Source: CAYTLW01 sp964438735
Lineage (GTDB): Bacteria > Myxococcota_A > UBA9042
NCBI GenBank assembly: GCA_964438735.1
Contig: CAYTLW010000075.1
Span: 1 to 36,838 of the forward strand
Direction of reading: 5' to 3'
Length of the DNA: 36,838 bases
The notes beneath the pieces were generated by a model. That model was given only the letters and a program-made list of their open reading frames with translations. It was not told the DNA's origin and ran no database searches. This document shows positions 1 to 8,508 of the stretch, piece after piece (the first letter of the stretch is position 1; every line of letters begins with the position of its first letter). The translations under genes and the position numbers were made by a program.

Positions 1-79
1 CGGCACATGGCTTGGACGCCAAACTGGGGAAGTGCTTCGGGACCGTCGAACTAGCCTGTTCTTCATTGTGGAGGGAGCG

Positions 80-1144
80 ATGGTCGCGCATTTGGTGACG
101 CCAACGTCGCTGTGGTGTCGGATGGCGGCGGCGCTCGTCGCATGCGCGCTGGCCATGCCCCTCGGAGGCTGTGCCGAGTGCGTCGTCGACGCCGATTGTG
201 ACGCCGCGGAGTCGCCCTGCGTGTTCAGCCATTGCCAGAAGGGTGCCTGCCTGCTGCAGCCCTTCGATGCGACACCCGCCTGCGACGATGGAGACCCCTG
301 CAGCGTGGGCGACACCTGCGCCAACGGCGCTTGCACCGCCGGCGTGTCGGCGATCTGCACCGACGACAAGCCCTGCACCCACAACTATTGCGTCACAGGC
401 GTCGGCTGTGCCGTCGAGGTGGTGAAGACGGGACTCTGCGATGACGGAATCTCGTGCACTCAGGACGCCTGCGCCGAGACCGGCGATTGCCAGTTCCTGC
501 CGCTGGCCGAGAAGGCTTGCGATGACAACAACGCCTGCACGAAAGACGATCAATGCACGGCAGACGGGGTCTGCGTGGGCACAGAGGTGCCAGAAAAGGA
601 GCTCTGCGCCGACGACCTGCCGTGCACACCAGACCACTGCGATCCGGCAAAGGGCTGCGAATACTGGGTACATGACTGCCCATCACCCGACTCCCCGTGC
701 TTGACGGCGGTGTGTACGCCCGCCGGCTGTGGCGTGCTGGCCGGTGTGGACTGGGTCAAGTGCGATGCCGGCAACCCCTGTTACAAAGAGGGGGTCTGCC
801 AAGGCGGCAAATGTGCCCCGACGGAGTGGCTCTGTGACGACGACAATCCATGCACCAAGGACGTCTGCGAGGCCGAGGGCTGCGTTCACAAGAAGTTGCC
901 CAACGGCACGCCGTGCGGCGATGGCGCCGACTGCACATGCGGCGTCGATGACAATCTGAACTGCCCGGGGGGCGCCGGTTGCGCATGTGATGCCAACTGG
1001 GACTGTGACAGCGCCTTCTGCCTGACATTCAAGAGCGGCAAGGCCTGCGCCCAGCAATGTATCGAAAGCTGTCCGGATGGACTGGTCTGCGAGGCGTACG
1101 AGACACCCTCCGGACTCCTGCTCTACTTCTGCCTGGAGGAGTAG
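80..1144 (+). CDS. Cys-rich repeat lipoprotein, secreted, function unknown
   Basis: Encodes 354 residues. The ATG at 80 is preferred over upstream codons because GAGGGAG lies just before it and it gives a proper lipoprotein signal: a hydrophobic stretch ending in L28-G-G-C31, so the mature protein should be lipid-anchored. Residues 34-268 are nine imperfect repeats with four Cys each and a period of about 26-29 residues, with units such as CDDGDPC, CDDNNAC and CDDDNPC. A further Cys-rich tail follows (C279 to C351). Such repeats are common in secreted myxobacterial proteins, where the Cys are presumed to form disulfides; the Asp-rich turns suggest, but do not prove, calcium binding. No catalytic motif is visible. 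A second lipoprotein follows after 124 bp on the same strand. Confident as a gene and as secreted; the role is unknown. Confidence 0.85.
   Translation: MVAHLVTPTSLWCRMAAALVACALAMPLGGCAECVVDADCDAAESPCVFSHCQKGACLLQPFDATPACDDGDPCSVGDTCANGACTAGVSAICTDDKPCTHNYCVTGVGCAVEVVKTGLCDDGISCTQDACAETGDCQFLPLAEKACDDNNACTKDDQCTADGVCVGTEVPEKELCADDLPCTPDHCDPAKGCEYWVHDCPSPDSPCLTAVCTPAGCGVLAGVDWVKCDAGNPCYKEGVCQGGKCAPTEWLCDDDNPCTKDVCEAEGCVHKKLPNGTPCGDGADCTCGVDDNLNCPGGAGCACDANWDCDSAFCLTFKSGKACAQQCIESCPDGLVCEAYETPSGLLLYFCLEE
179..883 (+). repeat. Nine tandem four-Cys protein repeats
   Basis: Within the lipoprotein gene at 80-1144. Cys positions by unit in the protein: 34/40/47/52, 68/74/80/85, 93/99/104/110, 120/126/131/137, 147/153/159/165, 176/182/187/193, 200/207/212/217, 228/234/240/245 and 252/258/263/268. 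The DNA repeats are degenerate, so the array is conserved as protein rather than being a recent DNA duplication. Confidence 0.8.
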
Positions 1145-1268
1145 CCGCATTGGCGACCCCTGCCAGGGATTCGGTAGGATTTCGGACAACAACGGACTGA
1201 AACGCAGCCGGCACACGGTCGGCGGGGCTGACAGGCGCAGGTCAACTCAGGACCGGGAGGCGAACGCG

Positions 1269-3488
1269 ATGAAGATCGACCCCAAGCTCATGGCTGCGGC
1301 GGGACTGTTGGCGATGTTGGCCATGGTGCCGTGCGGCTGCGCGGGCTCGGTGGGTTCGCCGGATTTCGAGAGCGGTGCCAGCGACGACCGGCAGTACCGT
1401 GGCCGCCAGGACCGCGGCCGCAACCCGGGCACGTACGAGGTCGGTGACGGGGCGGATGCGGGCAGCAGGGATCCATGGTCGACCTCCGACGCCAGCAGCG
1501 GCGTGGGCGGCAACGATCCTGGGCCGGCCAGCAAGTCTTGGAACTACAAGTTGAACTACACCCAGGTGCTGCTCACGCCGGACGGCGGCACGCTGCTGGC
1601 TGCTGTGGCCAAGCCTGGACCCGATCTTGGCTTTGACGACCCGGGGCTCGCGCTGGTGGCGCACGACCTGAAGATGGGCATCACTCGGCGCGTCGATGGG
1701 GCGCAGGACGTCATGCGTCTGAACTACTCGCCAGACGGCACGTTGCTGTTCGCCTTGCTCGAACCGGGCAGCGTCGCGGTGGCCATCGACATGAATACCT
1801 GGAAGCAGACCCACAAGTGGAAGCTGCCCGGCCGATACGGCGTCGTTGACGTGACGCCCGACAGCAAGTTTCTCGTATTCAGCAACATCCCGGTAAGCAA
1901 CCTCGCCAAAGCCGCATACCAGGGCGAATGCATGACGGGTTGGGCCGTCGCCGATCCCTGTCGAGTCGCCTTTGTGCACATCGCCTCGGGCTCCGTCTGG
2001 AACATCACCCTGGATGCCGGCCTGCGTGACCTCGACTTCCTGCCCGGTGGCGACGAAGTGCTGCTGACGTCGTCGTTGTGGCTCGATGGCGAACCCAAGA
2101 CATCCCTGCGCTTCTACTCTCCCAAGCAGGCGGCAAAGGGCACAGCCAACGGCGCCATGGACCTGATCGAGGTGCCCAATTGTGCGGACGAGCTCGTCAT
2201 CGAACCCGGCGGCAAGCGCGCCTTGTTGAGCCCGAATACCTGCATCGAACCGCCCAAGCCTCAAACGCCGCCCGATGAGCTGCAATACGATCCGATCTCG
2301 GTCATCGACCTGGAGAAGCGGAAGTTCATCAAGAACCTCCCGGGTTTCGGCCCCGTTGCGGTGGCGTCGGATGGCAGCAGGGCGCTGGGCTTCACACGCA
2401 GGGCCTCCATGATCGCCGACTGGGACTACCACGCACAGAAGACGGATATTGGACTCATCGTGGTCGATCTCGACGATCTGTCCTGGAAGGTCATCGAGTA
2501 TGGCGAAGCCGAACCGGCGTACAGTCTGTCGCCCGACGGCGCCCACGCATTCCTGCACAACAACGAGGGCAAGGTGGGCCCCGGGATCCCCAAGGGCCTG
2601 GTGCGGATGGACCTCAAGACGCTGACCGCGCTGCCCATCAGCGGCGGCGCCAATTCCATCGATCGCTTCCTCTGGACCGCCGATGGCAAGCGCCTGTACC
2701 TGACCAGTCAGGGCAAGCTGTTCCAGCTGGACGCCGGCAGCCTGACGGCGAAGTCCATATGGCTGCCCGAATCCATGGGCAACCTGGCCATGCGCGCCAA
2801 GGCGGATACGTTGGTGATGGGGGCCACCGACCAGCCGGCCTTTGTCGCCTTTCACGACAAGACGGCGTCGACCTTTGAACGGTTGGAGTTCGCTGTCACC
2901 GCCACGGGCGTGGCCACCGGCAAGGCCAAATTCACAGGCTTCGACGAGGTGAGCCTGTACAACCTCTCGACCACTGCCATGTCATGCCCCAAGAGCGCCT
3001 GCCACCTGCCGGCCCTGGAGGGCATGGCCTTGTACCGAAAAGATGGCGTCGAGGGCCCGTGGCATCTCGCCGGCGTCGTCCGTCCCGGCAGCGCCGCCTA
3101 CATGCCCGCCCAGGAATGTACTGTCGCCGGTGCTCAATACGACGGGTCCGCGCTCGAAGGACCGGCCGCCAAGCAACCCGGCAAGGCCACCTGGCTGAGC
3201 GTCGGCGTGGGCGCGGTGAAGATGCAATTCGCTGCCTGCAGCGAAGAGGGAGCCGGTTTGACCACGTGCGACGGCAACGGCGAACTGCTGAAGCTGCTCC
3301 CGGGCGATCGACTCAACGCCATCCTGGCCCCGGCCGAAGCCACGGGTTGCGACCCCGATGGCACCGACAACCTCAACCAGCTCAGCGTCACCGTGGGCTG
3401 GAGCGCCACCTCCTCCGGCAGCCCGCTCGGCTTTGGCAAGCTGACGGCCGAAGGCCTGGTGCTGTCTGACAAGACGGACGGCAAGTAG
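1269..3488 (+). CDS. Putative lipoprotein with beta-propeller-like repeats
   Basis: Encodes 739 residues. The ATG at 1269 follows GGGAGG at 1255-1260 with good spacing and opens a signal peptide whose hydrophobic core ends in VPCGC, so lipidation is plausible although the lipobox is not perfect. Residues about 25-90 are a low-complexity linker rich in Gly, Asp and Ser. The body contains recurrent strand-turn units of the form (L/V)xxTPDGGTL, NYSPDGTLL, DVTPDSKFLVF and YSLSPDGAHAF. These are typical of WD40/YVTN-type propeller blades that fold outside the cytoplasm. The C-terminal 200 residues hold several Cys pairs (CPKSAC, CDGNGE) and look like a separate beta domain. No catalytic residues were recognised. 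It probably forms a secreted binding or scaffold protein. Its 3' end faces the next gene across a 23-base gap. Confidence 0.8.
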   Translation: MKIDPKLMAAAGLLAMLAMVPCGCAGSVGSPDFESGASDDRQYRGRQDRGRNPGTYEVGDGADAGSRDPWSTSDASSGVGGNDPGPASKSWNYKLNYTQVLLTPDGGTLLAAVAKPGPDLGFDDPGLALVAHDLKMGITRRVDGAQDVMRLNYSPDGTLLFALLEPGSVAVAIDMNTWKQTHKWKLPGRYGVVDVTPDSKFLVFSNIPVSNLAKAAYQGECMTGWAVADPCRVAFVHIASGSVWNITLDAGLRDLDFLPGGDEVLLTSSLWLDGEPKTSLRFYSPKQAAKGTANGAMDLIEVPNCADELVIEPGGKRALLSPNTCIEPPKPQTPPDELQYDPISVIDLEKRKFIKNLPGFGPVAVASDGSRALGFTRRASMIADWDYHAQKTDIGLIVVDLDDLSWKVIEYGEAEPAYSLSPDGAHAFLHNNEGKVGPGIPKGLVRMDLKTLTALPISGGANSIDRFLWTADGKRLYLTSQGKLFQLDAGSLTAKSIWLPESMGNLAMRAKADTLVMGATDQPAFVAFHDKTASTFERLEFAVTATGVATGKAKFTGFDEVSLYNLSTTAMSCPKSACHLPALEGMALYRKDGVEGPWHLAGVVRPGSAAYMPAQECTVAGAQYDGSALEGPAAKQPGKATWLSVGVGAVKMQFAACSEEGAGLTTCDGNGELLKLLPGDRLNAILAPAEATGCDPDGTDNLNQLSVTVGWSATSSGSPLGFGKLTAEGLVLSDKTDGK

Positions 3489-3511
3489 TACGGACGGGCC
3501 CTTTCTGTTGA

Positions 3512-4776
3512 TCAGGGCGGCGAGACTACGATCGTCTTTTGAATCGCGGCGCTCCAAGCCCCATGCGGCATGGCGGCGGGAATGCCCAGGCCAAGAGACG
3601 CTGCAAATGTGTACTTGCCCGGCACGTCGGGTACGAAGCGAAGAACCGCCGAGGTGGTCTCCTGTCGGGCCTGTCCTCGCAGCCACAGGCGCGACTGGAC
3701 GGGGCGCTCCAGAAGTTGCCAGCGCAGCTTCGCCCATGGCATCGGCGGCGGCGGTGTTTGCGGGGGATTGGCGACGATGGCCACCGAATGACCCGCCACG
3801 GCCTTCCCTCCAACGAGCGCCAGGCTGGCCAGCGGCGGTACGTGCAGGCCGTCGCTATGCTTGGCGCCGAGATAGCGTCCACGGACCGTGAGATGGCGGT
3901 TCTTGATGAACGCCTCCTTGCCGGCCATGTCGTGGCAACCGTACTTGGACCAGACGCCAGGGCAGTAGCGTATGCGCAAGATCGCGGTGGGCTTGGTTGT
4001 CACCGTGTCGGCGGGAGCGTAGGCGATGGCGATATCTCGTGTCTGACCAGGTGCGAGCATGCCCGGGCCGCCCCCGGCGCTGAACCCGAAGTGCATCATC
4101 GGCCCGGTGTTGATGCAGTTCTCGTAGGGATTGAAAGGAGTGGTTGATTTGACCAGACAGATGTTCTGCAGGCGTATGGGTGCGCAGCCCACATTCCCGA
4201 TGGTCACCGTGGCGTGTCCAGGCGCATTCACCGTGCCATGCACCCAGAGTTCGGCGCCGGCGGGTGCCACGTCGATCGCGCCCACCTGGCAGTCGGTGGA
4301 ATGCACAGGAAGCGCAACATGCGCAATCGCCGCAGGCGGAGGCGGGGCCAGGGCTGGCGCCTGGGGGGCGGCTGAGGCGACCGCAAACAACACCTCGGCG
4401 GCGGCGGGCGTCGCTTCGGCAGCGGGTGCGGCCACCACGTCGAAGTCGCAGCGTCCGCCGCTTTGGGCGTGGAGTTCGAACGGACCGAGACCTGCGGCTG
4501 TGGCCACCAACTGGCAGCCGGCTTCATAATCGGCATCGCTGTGCACCATGTACCGAGCCTGGACCGCCGCGGTATCGCCCCCAATGGCCAGCAGCTGCGG
4601 TGAACCGATTCGCAGCGGACTCTGTGCGTGGACCGAACACCTGCGCACCACGGGTTCCCAAAGTGGCGCCGCAAAGAAGTAGCCAAGTGGTTGGGGTAGG
4701 GCAGCCAGAAGAAGGCCGACGCCATGGCCACCGACAACGCACGCAGGACGCGGGCATGCTGTGGTTTGATGGACAT
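3512..4776 (-). CDS. Secreted ASH/Ig-like domain protein, frameshifted near its N-terminus
   Basis: Two overlapping minus-strand frames together make one plausible protein of about 421 residues. The ATG at 4776 opens a basic start (MSIKPQHARVLR) and a hydrophobic segment ending near LPYPNHL, with codons almost all ending in G or C until about 4690. From about 4683 the GC-ending codon pattern moves to another frame, which runs to the TGA at 3512. One missing base near 4683-4686 would join them. The second frame alone has usable but poorly placed starts (ATG 4822, GTG 4651). The body has a Pro/Ala-rich stretch and then a domain with the ASPM/Hydin-like pattern of even strands (VTIGNVGCAPIRL, LAPGQTRDIAIAYAP). 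A final Ig/PKD-like strand set includes RFVPDVPGKYTF. It is probably a surface protein. No Shine-Dalgarno is obvious before 4776. Whether the frameshift is real or a sequencing error cannot be decided here. Confidence 0.65.
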
Positions 4777-5109
4777 GTTGGGGGTCGCCGCGTTTCAGAG
4801 GTTGCGCCGACCAGAGCGCCATGGGCGATCGGGTCTGGCGACGGTTGAGGTGTCTCGGACCTCCAGGGTAACAAATCCCGGAAGGGTTGGGTCGGACGCG
4901 GGTACGGTCACGGACACGGTCACGACCGCAGCGTTGGTCTCGCGAACGCGACGGGTGGGGGTCGGTGCCTGGCTTCTCACGAGATTTCGTGCACTGCGGT
5001 TGTTCTGGCACGGCTCAAGTAACGCAAACTTGACTTGCGCCAGTCACTGGTAAACGATTCTTTCCTACTGGATTTGGCTGGGCAGCTGGCCATTACCAGG
5101 GAGCGAAAG
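4777..5109. other. 333-bp divergent intergenic region with a short direct repeat
   Basis: Lies between the starts of the surface protein (minus) and the Fic gene (plus), so it should hold both promoters. ACGGTCACG occurs twice, at 4904-4912 and 4916-4924, 12 bases apart, which could be an operator. The same bases on the minus strand also read as a Val/Thr-rich stretch within an open frame of 61 codons (4795-4980). That frame lacks a ribosome binding site, and I do not call it a gene. No convincing -35/-10 pair was found. Confidence 0.35.
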
Positions 5110-6327
5110 ATGCCCAGGCGCGAGGTTGGCCGATACGAAATCACCGCCGCAGGCGGCGAGAAAGTGCGCGCCTTCGTGCCGCACCCACTGCCGCCGTCCA
5201 GGCCGCCGCTTGTTGCCGACGGGCTGTGGGGCGATCGGGTGGGAGCGGCTGAGCAGGCGCTGGCTCGGCTGGAGCTTGCCAGCGAGATGGTCCCCTCGCT
5301 CGACTGGTTCATCTACGCCTTCGTCCGCAAGGAGGCTGTGCTCTCTTCACAGATCGAGGGCACGCAGGCCACGCTGATGGACCTGCTGAGCTACGAGGCC
5401 AAGCACCACCGGCCGACGCCAGATGCCGACATAGAGGAGGTCTGCAACTACCTCGACGCGCTGACCTTCGCGCGAGGGCAACTCGCCGACCCCGCAGGCC
5501 TGCCGCTCTCGATGCGTTTGTTGAGCGAGACCCACCGAGTCCTGCTCCGAGGGGTGAGAGGAGAGAACAAGCAGCCCGGCGAAGTGCGCCGCAGCCAAAA
5601 CTGGATCGGCGGCAGCCGGCCCGGCAACGCTGTCTACGTCCCGCCGCCTCCCAACCTGTTGCCCGAGGTGCTGTCGGACTTCGAGCGCTACATACACGCA
5701 GACGACGACCTGCCGGCAGTGGTCCGGGCGGGGCTTTTGCATGTACAGTTCGAGACCATCCATCCATACCTCGATGGCAACGGCCGCATTGGACGCTTGC
5801 TGGTCACACTCCTGCTCGAACGCTGGCGATTGCTCACCAGGCCGATCTTGTACCTGAGCCTCTTCTTCAAGCGACATCGTCAGGAGTACTACCGTCGGCT
5901 GAACGCCGTGCGAGTCGATGGAGACTGGGAGGGCTGGCTCGACTTCTTCCTCGACGGGGTGGCGACCATCGCCGACGAAGCAGTGGGCACTGCACGCGAC
6001 CTCTTTGCGCTGGTCGCTGTCGACCGCCAGCGCGTCATGCAAAGCGCAGGCGTGAACCTGCTCGCGGTACAGCTCTTCGAGCGCCTGCCGGGGCACCCGA
6101 TCGTCTCGGCACCTTGGGTCGTTGACGCCCTGTCGACGACCAAGCCAACGGCTGGTCGCGCCATCGGGGCCATCGAAGCCGCGGGCGTTTTGGTGGAGAC
6201 CACCGGCAAGAAGCGCGATCGCGTCTATGCCTACAAGGCGTACTTGGACCGGCTACGCGTTGAGGAGGCAGGGGGCCAAACCACAGATTTGCCCCTTGCA
6301 CCCGTCCCGTCGTATCCAGAGCCATGA
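5110..6327 (+). CDS. Fic family protein, class II (predicted AMPylator)
   Basis: Encodes 405 residues. The ATG at 5110 is preferred to ATG 5035 because AGGGAG lies just upstream and family-like sequence begins here. Fic enzymes transfer AMP (or other phosphate-containing groups) from a nucleotide to a hydroxyl of a target protein. The core motif is complete: H218-PYLDGNGRIG-R229, with the catalytic His, the phosphate-binding turn and the final Arg. An inhibitory helix motif of the S/T-xxx-E-G/N type is at S79-SQI-E83-G84, N-terminal to the Fic core, which defines class II (self-inhibited). The last 70 residues resemble a winged helix (ALSTTKPTAGRAIGAIEAAG), as in many Fic proteins with a regulatory DNA-binding tail. 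Its TGA overlaps the ATG of the next gene (ATGA), so the two are almost certainly co-translated. Target unknown. Confidence 0.9.
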   Translation: MPRREVGRYEITAAGGEKVRAFVPHPLPPSRPPLVADGLWGDRVGAAEQALARLELASEMVPSLDWFIYAFVRKEAVLSSQIEGTQATLMDLLSYEAKHHRPTPDADIEEVCNYLDALTFARGQLADPAGLPLSMRLLSETHRVLLRGVRGENKQPGEVRRSQNWIGGSRPGNAVYVPPPPNLLPEVLSDFERYIHADDDLPAVVRAGLLHVQFETIHPYLDGNGRIGRLLVTLLLERWRLLTRPILYLSLFFKRHRQEYYRRLNAVRVDGDWEGWLDFFLDGVATIADEAVGTARDLFALVAVDRQRVMQSAGVNLLAVQLFERLPGHPIVSAPWVVDALSTTKPTAGRAIGAIEAAGVLVETTGKKRDRVYAYKAYLDRLRVEEAGGQTTDLPLAPVPSYPEP

Positions 6328-6998
6328 CCTGGGATGCCTACGCCGATGGTTGGGACGACGACGAGGCGGTACAAGCCTATTCACGGGCGGCGTTCGACAG
6401 CCTGCGTCGAATCTGCACCACGCGCGGCATCCGGCTCGATGGCGCCCGCGTGTGCGACTTCGGCTGCGGCACGGGGCTCATGACCGAGAAGCTGGCGCCC
6501 ATCTGTTCGGAGGTGGTTGCGGTCGATACATCCGTCCAGATGATTGCCCGTCTGCAGGAGAAGATCGCGCGTCTGGGCCTGCCCAATGTGCGGGTCACGA
6601 CCGAAGGAATCGAGCAGTGGAGGCGGTCGGAAGGGTCCTTGTCTGGCTCGGCCTTCGACCTGGTGGTGTGTTCGTCGGTCTGCGCATTCGTGGACGACTA
6701 CCCGGCGACCGTGGCTGCTCTCGTCGACACGCTTGCACCCGGCGGCATGTTCATCCAGTGGGATTGGGAGCTGGACCCGTCCGAAGAGGAACCCTACGGC
6801 CTGACCCGCGAGGGCATCGCTGCAGCATTGCAGGCCGCTGGACTGGAGGCGATCGAGGTGGAGACCGCCTTTGAAGTCCCCATGGGCGAAATGGTGATGC
6901 GGCCTCTGGTGGGGATTGGGGTGGTGTCTTTGGCCGGGCATGCCGAGCGTGAGGGGCCACTTCACTACGGCCGCCACGCCACCCCAAAAAACGGCTGA
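6324..6998 (+). CDS. Class I SAM-dependent methyltransferase
   Basis: Encodes 224 residues starting at the ATG that overlaps the Fic stop codon. The Rossmann-fold SAM motif I is VCDFGCGTG (about residues 43-51). An acidic end of strand 2 (VVAVDTS) and a motif IV-like stretch (FDLVVCSSVCAFVDDY) follow, then APGGMFIQWDWE, the usual post-IV strand. This places it in the large methyltransferase-11/25 group acting on small molecules or proteins, but the substrate cannot be read from sequence. Coupling to the Fic gene suggests a shared role or shared regulation. The last 34 bases overlap the end of the convergent outer-membrane-like gene, leaving no room for a terminator between them. Confidence 0.85.
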   Translation: MTWDAYADGWDDDEAVQAYSRAAFDSLRRICTTRGIRLDGARVCDFGCGTGLMTEKLAPICSEVVAVDTSVQMIARLQEKIARLGLPNVRVTTEGIEQWRRSEGSLSGSAFDLVVCSSVCAFVDDYPATVAALVDTLAPGGMFIQWDWELDPSEEEPYGLTREGIAAALQAAGLEAIEVETAFEVPMGEMVMRPLVGIGVVSLAGHAEREGPLHYGRHATPKNG

Positions 6999-7684
6999 AA
7001 AGACATGGTCCCATGCACCATATCGTTGGCCAGCGCCTCGCCACCGCGCCGATCGTAGTACCGGATTCGCCACGACAACCGCGCCACCACATCCAAGGTC
7101 TTCGCCACCCGAAACGCCCCACCCACGCTCATGATCCAGGCCACCGTCGGCATGGTGCGCAAAGCGCTCGTCGTATCGCCGCTGCTGCTCGCCAGGTCGG
7201 CACGCGCGTCGTCACCGCGAATGCCGAACAACCCATAACCCAACTCCAGGAACAGCGGCCCGAACTCGCCGCGCAGCAGCGGCCCGGTCCAGAACTCCCA
7301 GTAATCGCCGCCGGTCACATCGCTCAACGTCGTCTTTCCCTCCGCGTCGAAGCCAGCGAACTTTCCGGCGTGTCGCGTGCCCATGTCGAACTGCGCATAC
7401 CAGCCCGCCGACAGTGGCCCCCACAGCCGCCACGCGCCTGCCAGCAGGCTGCCCAGCTCGCTCTGCTCCACGAGCCGTTCTCCGCGCACTTCGCCCACCT
7501 CCACCTTGGCCTGCTGCTCGATGCGGCTGAACGTCAGGCCGGCATCCAGGCGCAGCCGTTTCGACTCTTCCTCGGCTGTGACCAGCGCGGGCCAGCAGAG
7601 CAGAGCGCAGAGCAGGGTTTGCAGTGGGAGCAGGGTCGGTGACCGGGGCGAGGCTACGGAGGGGCGCAGGGCTGGATTTCGCAT
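6965..7684 (-). CDS. Secreted, probable outer-membrane beta-barrel protein
   Basis: Encodes 239 residues from the ATG at 7684, chosen because it puts a signal peptide at the N-terminus with hydrophobic core LLPLQTLLCALLCWPALV and a likely cut after VTA. The remainder alternates hydrophobic and polar residues in strands rich in Gly and aromatics (GWYAQFDMGTR, YWEFWTGPLLRGEFG, VVARLSWRIRYYDRR) and ends in GVAWRP, which is the look of a small porin-like or OmpW-like barrel. I do not recognise a specific family. It lies 61 bases downstream of the MBL-hydrolase gene on the same strand and may be the last gene of that transcript. Confidence 0.7.
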   Translation of the reverse strand: MRNPALRPSVASPRSPTLLPLQTLLCALLCWPALVTAEEESKRLRLDAGLTFSRIEQQAKVEVGEVRGERLVEQSELGSLLAGAWRLWGPLSAGWYAQFDMGTRHAGKFAGFDAEGKTTLSDVTGGDYWEFWTGPLLRGEFGPLFLELGYGLFGIRGDDARADLASSSGDTTSALRTMPTVAWIMSVGGAFRVAKTLDVVARLSWRIRYYDRRGGEALANDMVHGTMSFQPFFGVAWRP

Positions 7685-7745
7685 GTCAGCCAATGTGACA
7701 TGGCGGCGCGAGGCGCTCGCGGGACATCGTCTCAATAACTTGGAA

Positions 7746-8504
7746 TCAAGCGGAAATCATGTCGCCTGGCGCTGGCAGATGGATGCGACTACGACCGTTG
7801 TACTCGGCCGCGCGGGCGTGAATCGCTTGCTTGTGATCCACGCCCAGGTGGACCAGGCAGAGCTGCTTGATGGCCAGTTCGTCGGCCATGGCCAGCAGCT
7901 CTGACGCCGCTGCGTGTCCGGCATAGCCGCCATCGGCGGTGTAGCACTCGTGGACCAGCAAGTCGGCGTGGCTGAAGAGCGCTCGCGTGGCGTCGGTCGG
8001 CGAGCCGTCGCCGCTGTAGCAGGTGGCGACGCCATGTTCCTCGATACGGAGCGAGTGATTGACCACGCCGTGATGGCTGCGGGCCACGCTGAGTTTCAAC
8101 TCGTCGAGCTCCAGCGGTGCCCCGGGCGCCAGTTCGTGGATCTGCATTTGAAAGCACTTCTCGGGTGACCAGGCGCCTGGATAGGCCAGCTCCAGCAGAC
8201 CGCGCAGCCAGTCACCCGTTCCCGGACCGCCCAGGATCTTCAGCGGGCGCGAGCGGCCGCCAAATCGCATCCACAGCAGCAGCGCGGGCAGTCCGAAGCT
8301 GTGGTCGGCGTGGCGGTGGCTGATCCAGATGCCGTCGAGCAGGTTCGTGTCGCGGCTCAGCCGCCAGAATCCTGCGGGTACGCCCGTGCCGCAGTCCAGG
8401 AGCAGGGTGTGGTCTCCGCGGTAGAGGACGGAGCAATTGGGCAACTCGGTGTCGGTCGCCTCGCCCGTGCCGACAAGGGTGATGGAGGCAGAGGTCTTGG
8501 CCAT
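7746..8504 (-). CDS. MBL-fold metallo-hydrolase (RNase Z-like)
   Basis: Encodes 252 residues. The metal-binding signature SHRHADH (HxHxDH) is intact at about residues 62-68. Later ligands are likely the His of the ARSHHG segment, the Asp of CYSGDGSP, and the His of the LCLVHLG segment near the end. The layout, with an N-terminal ITLVGTGEA strand, matches the RNase Z/ElaC-like branch of the metallo-beta-lactamase fold. Substrates there include tRNA 3' ends, cyclic nucleotides and small esters; the long exosite arm of true RNase Z is not obvious, so tRNA processing is not claimed. The ATG at 8504 has no clear Shine-Dalgarno and sits 4 bases after the stop of the 54-aa gene, which suggests coupled translation. 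Confidence 0.85.
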   Translation of the reverse strand: MAKTSASITLVGTGEATDTELPNCSVLYRGDHTLLLDCGTGVPAGFWRLSRDTNLLDGIWISHRHADHSFGLPALLLWMRFGGRSRPLKILGGPGTGDWLRGLLELAYPGAWSPEKCFQMQIHELAPGAPLELDELKLSVARSHHGVVNHSLRIEEHGVATCYSGDGSPTDATRALFSHADLLVHECYTADGGYAGHAAASELLAMADELAIKQLCLVHLGVDHKQAIHARAAEYNGRSRIHLPAPGDMISA

Positions 8505-8508
8505 CCAG

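Noticed and set aside
1..79. Possible end of an upstream gene in the first bases
   Set aside because: Short open stretches exist in all three plus frames, but none shows a recognisable C-terminus.
1242..2855. 537-codon open frame antisense to the beta-propeller lipoprotein gene
   Set aside because: Its codons mirror the real gene; it has no domain-like sequence and no ribosome site. Long antisense frames are expected at this GC content.
4795..4980. 61-codon minus-strand frame with a Val/Thr-rich strand-like stretch
   Set aside because: It looks slightly coding-like but has no ribosome binding site and no recognisable family; I leave it as an unresolved intergenic feature.
5035..5109. Earlier ATG for the Fic gene at 5035
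   Set aside because: The added 25 residues do not look like the family N-terminus, and the ATG at 5110 has the better ribosome site.
5110..6998. Fic plus methyltransferase as a classical toxin-antitoxin pair
   Set aside because: Class II Fic proteins carry the inhibitory helix themselves, and the partner is a full methyltransferase, not a small antitoxin.
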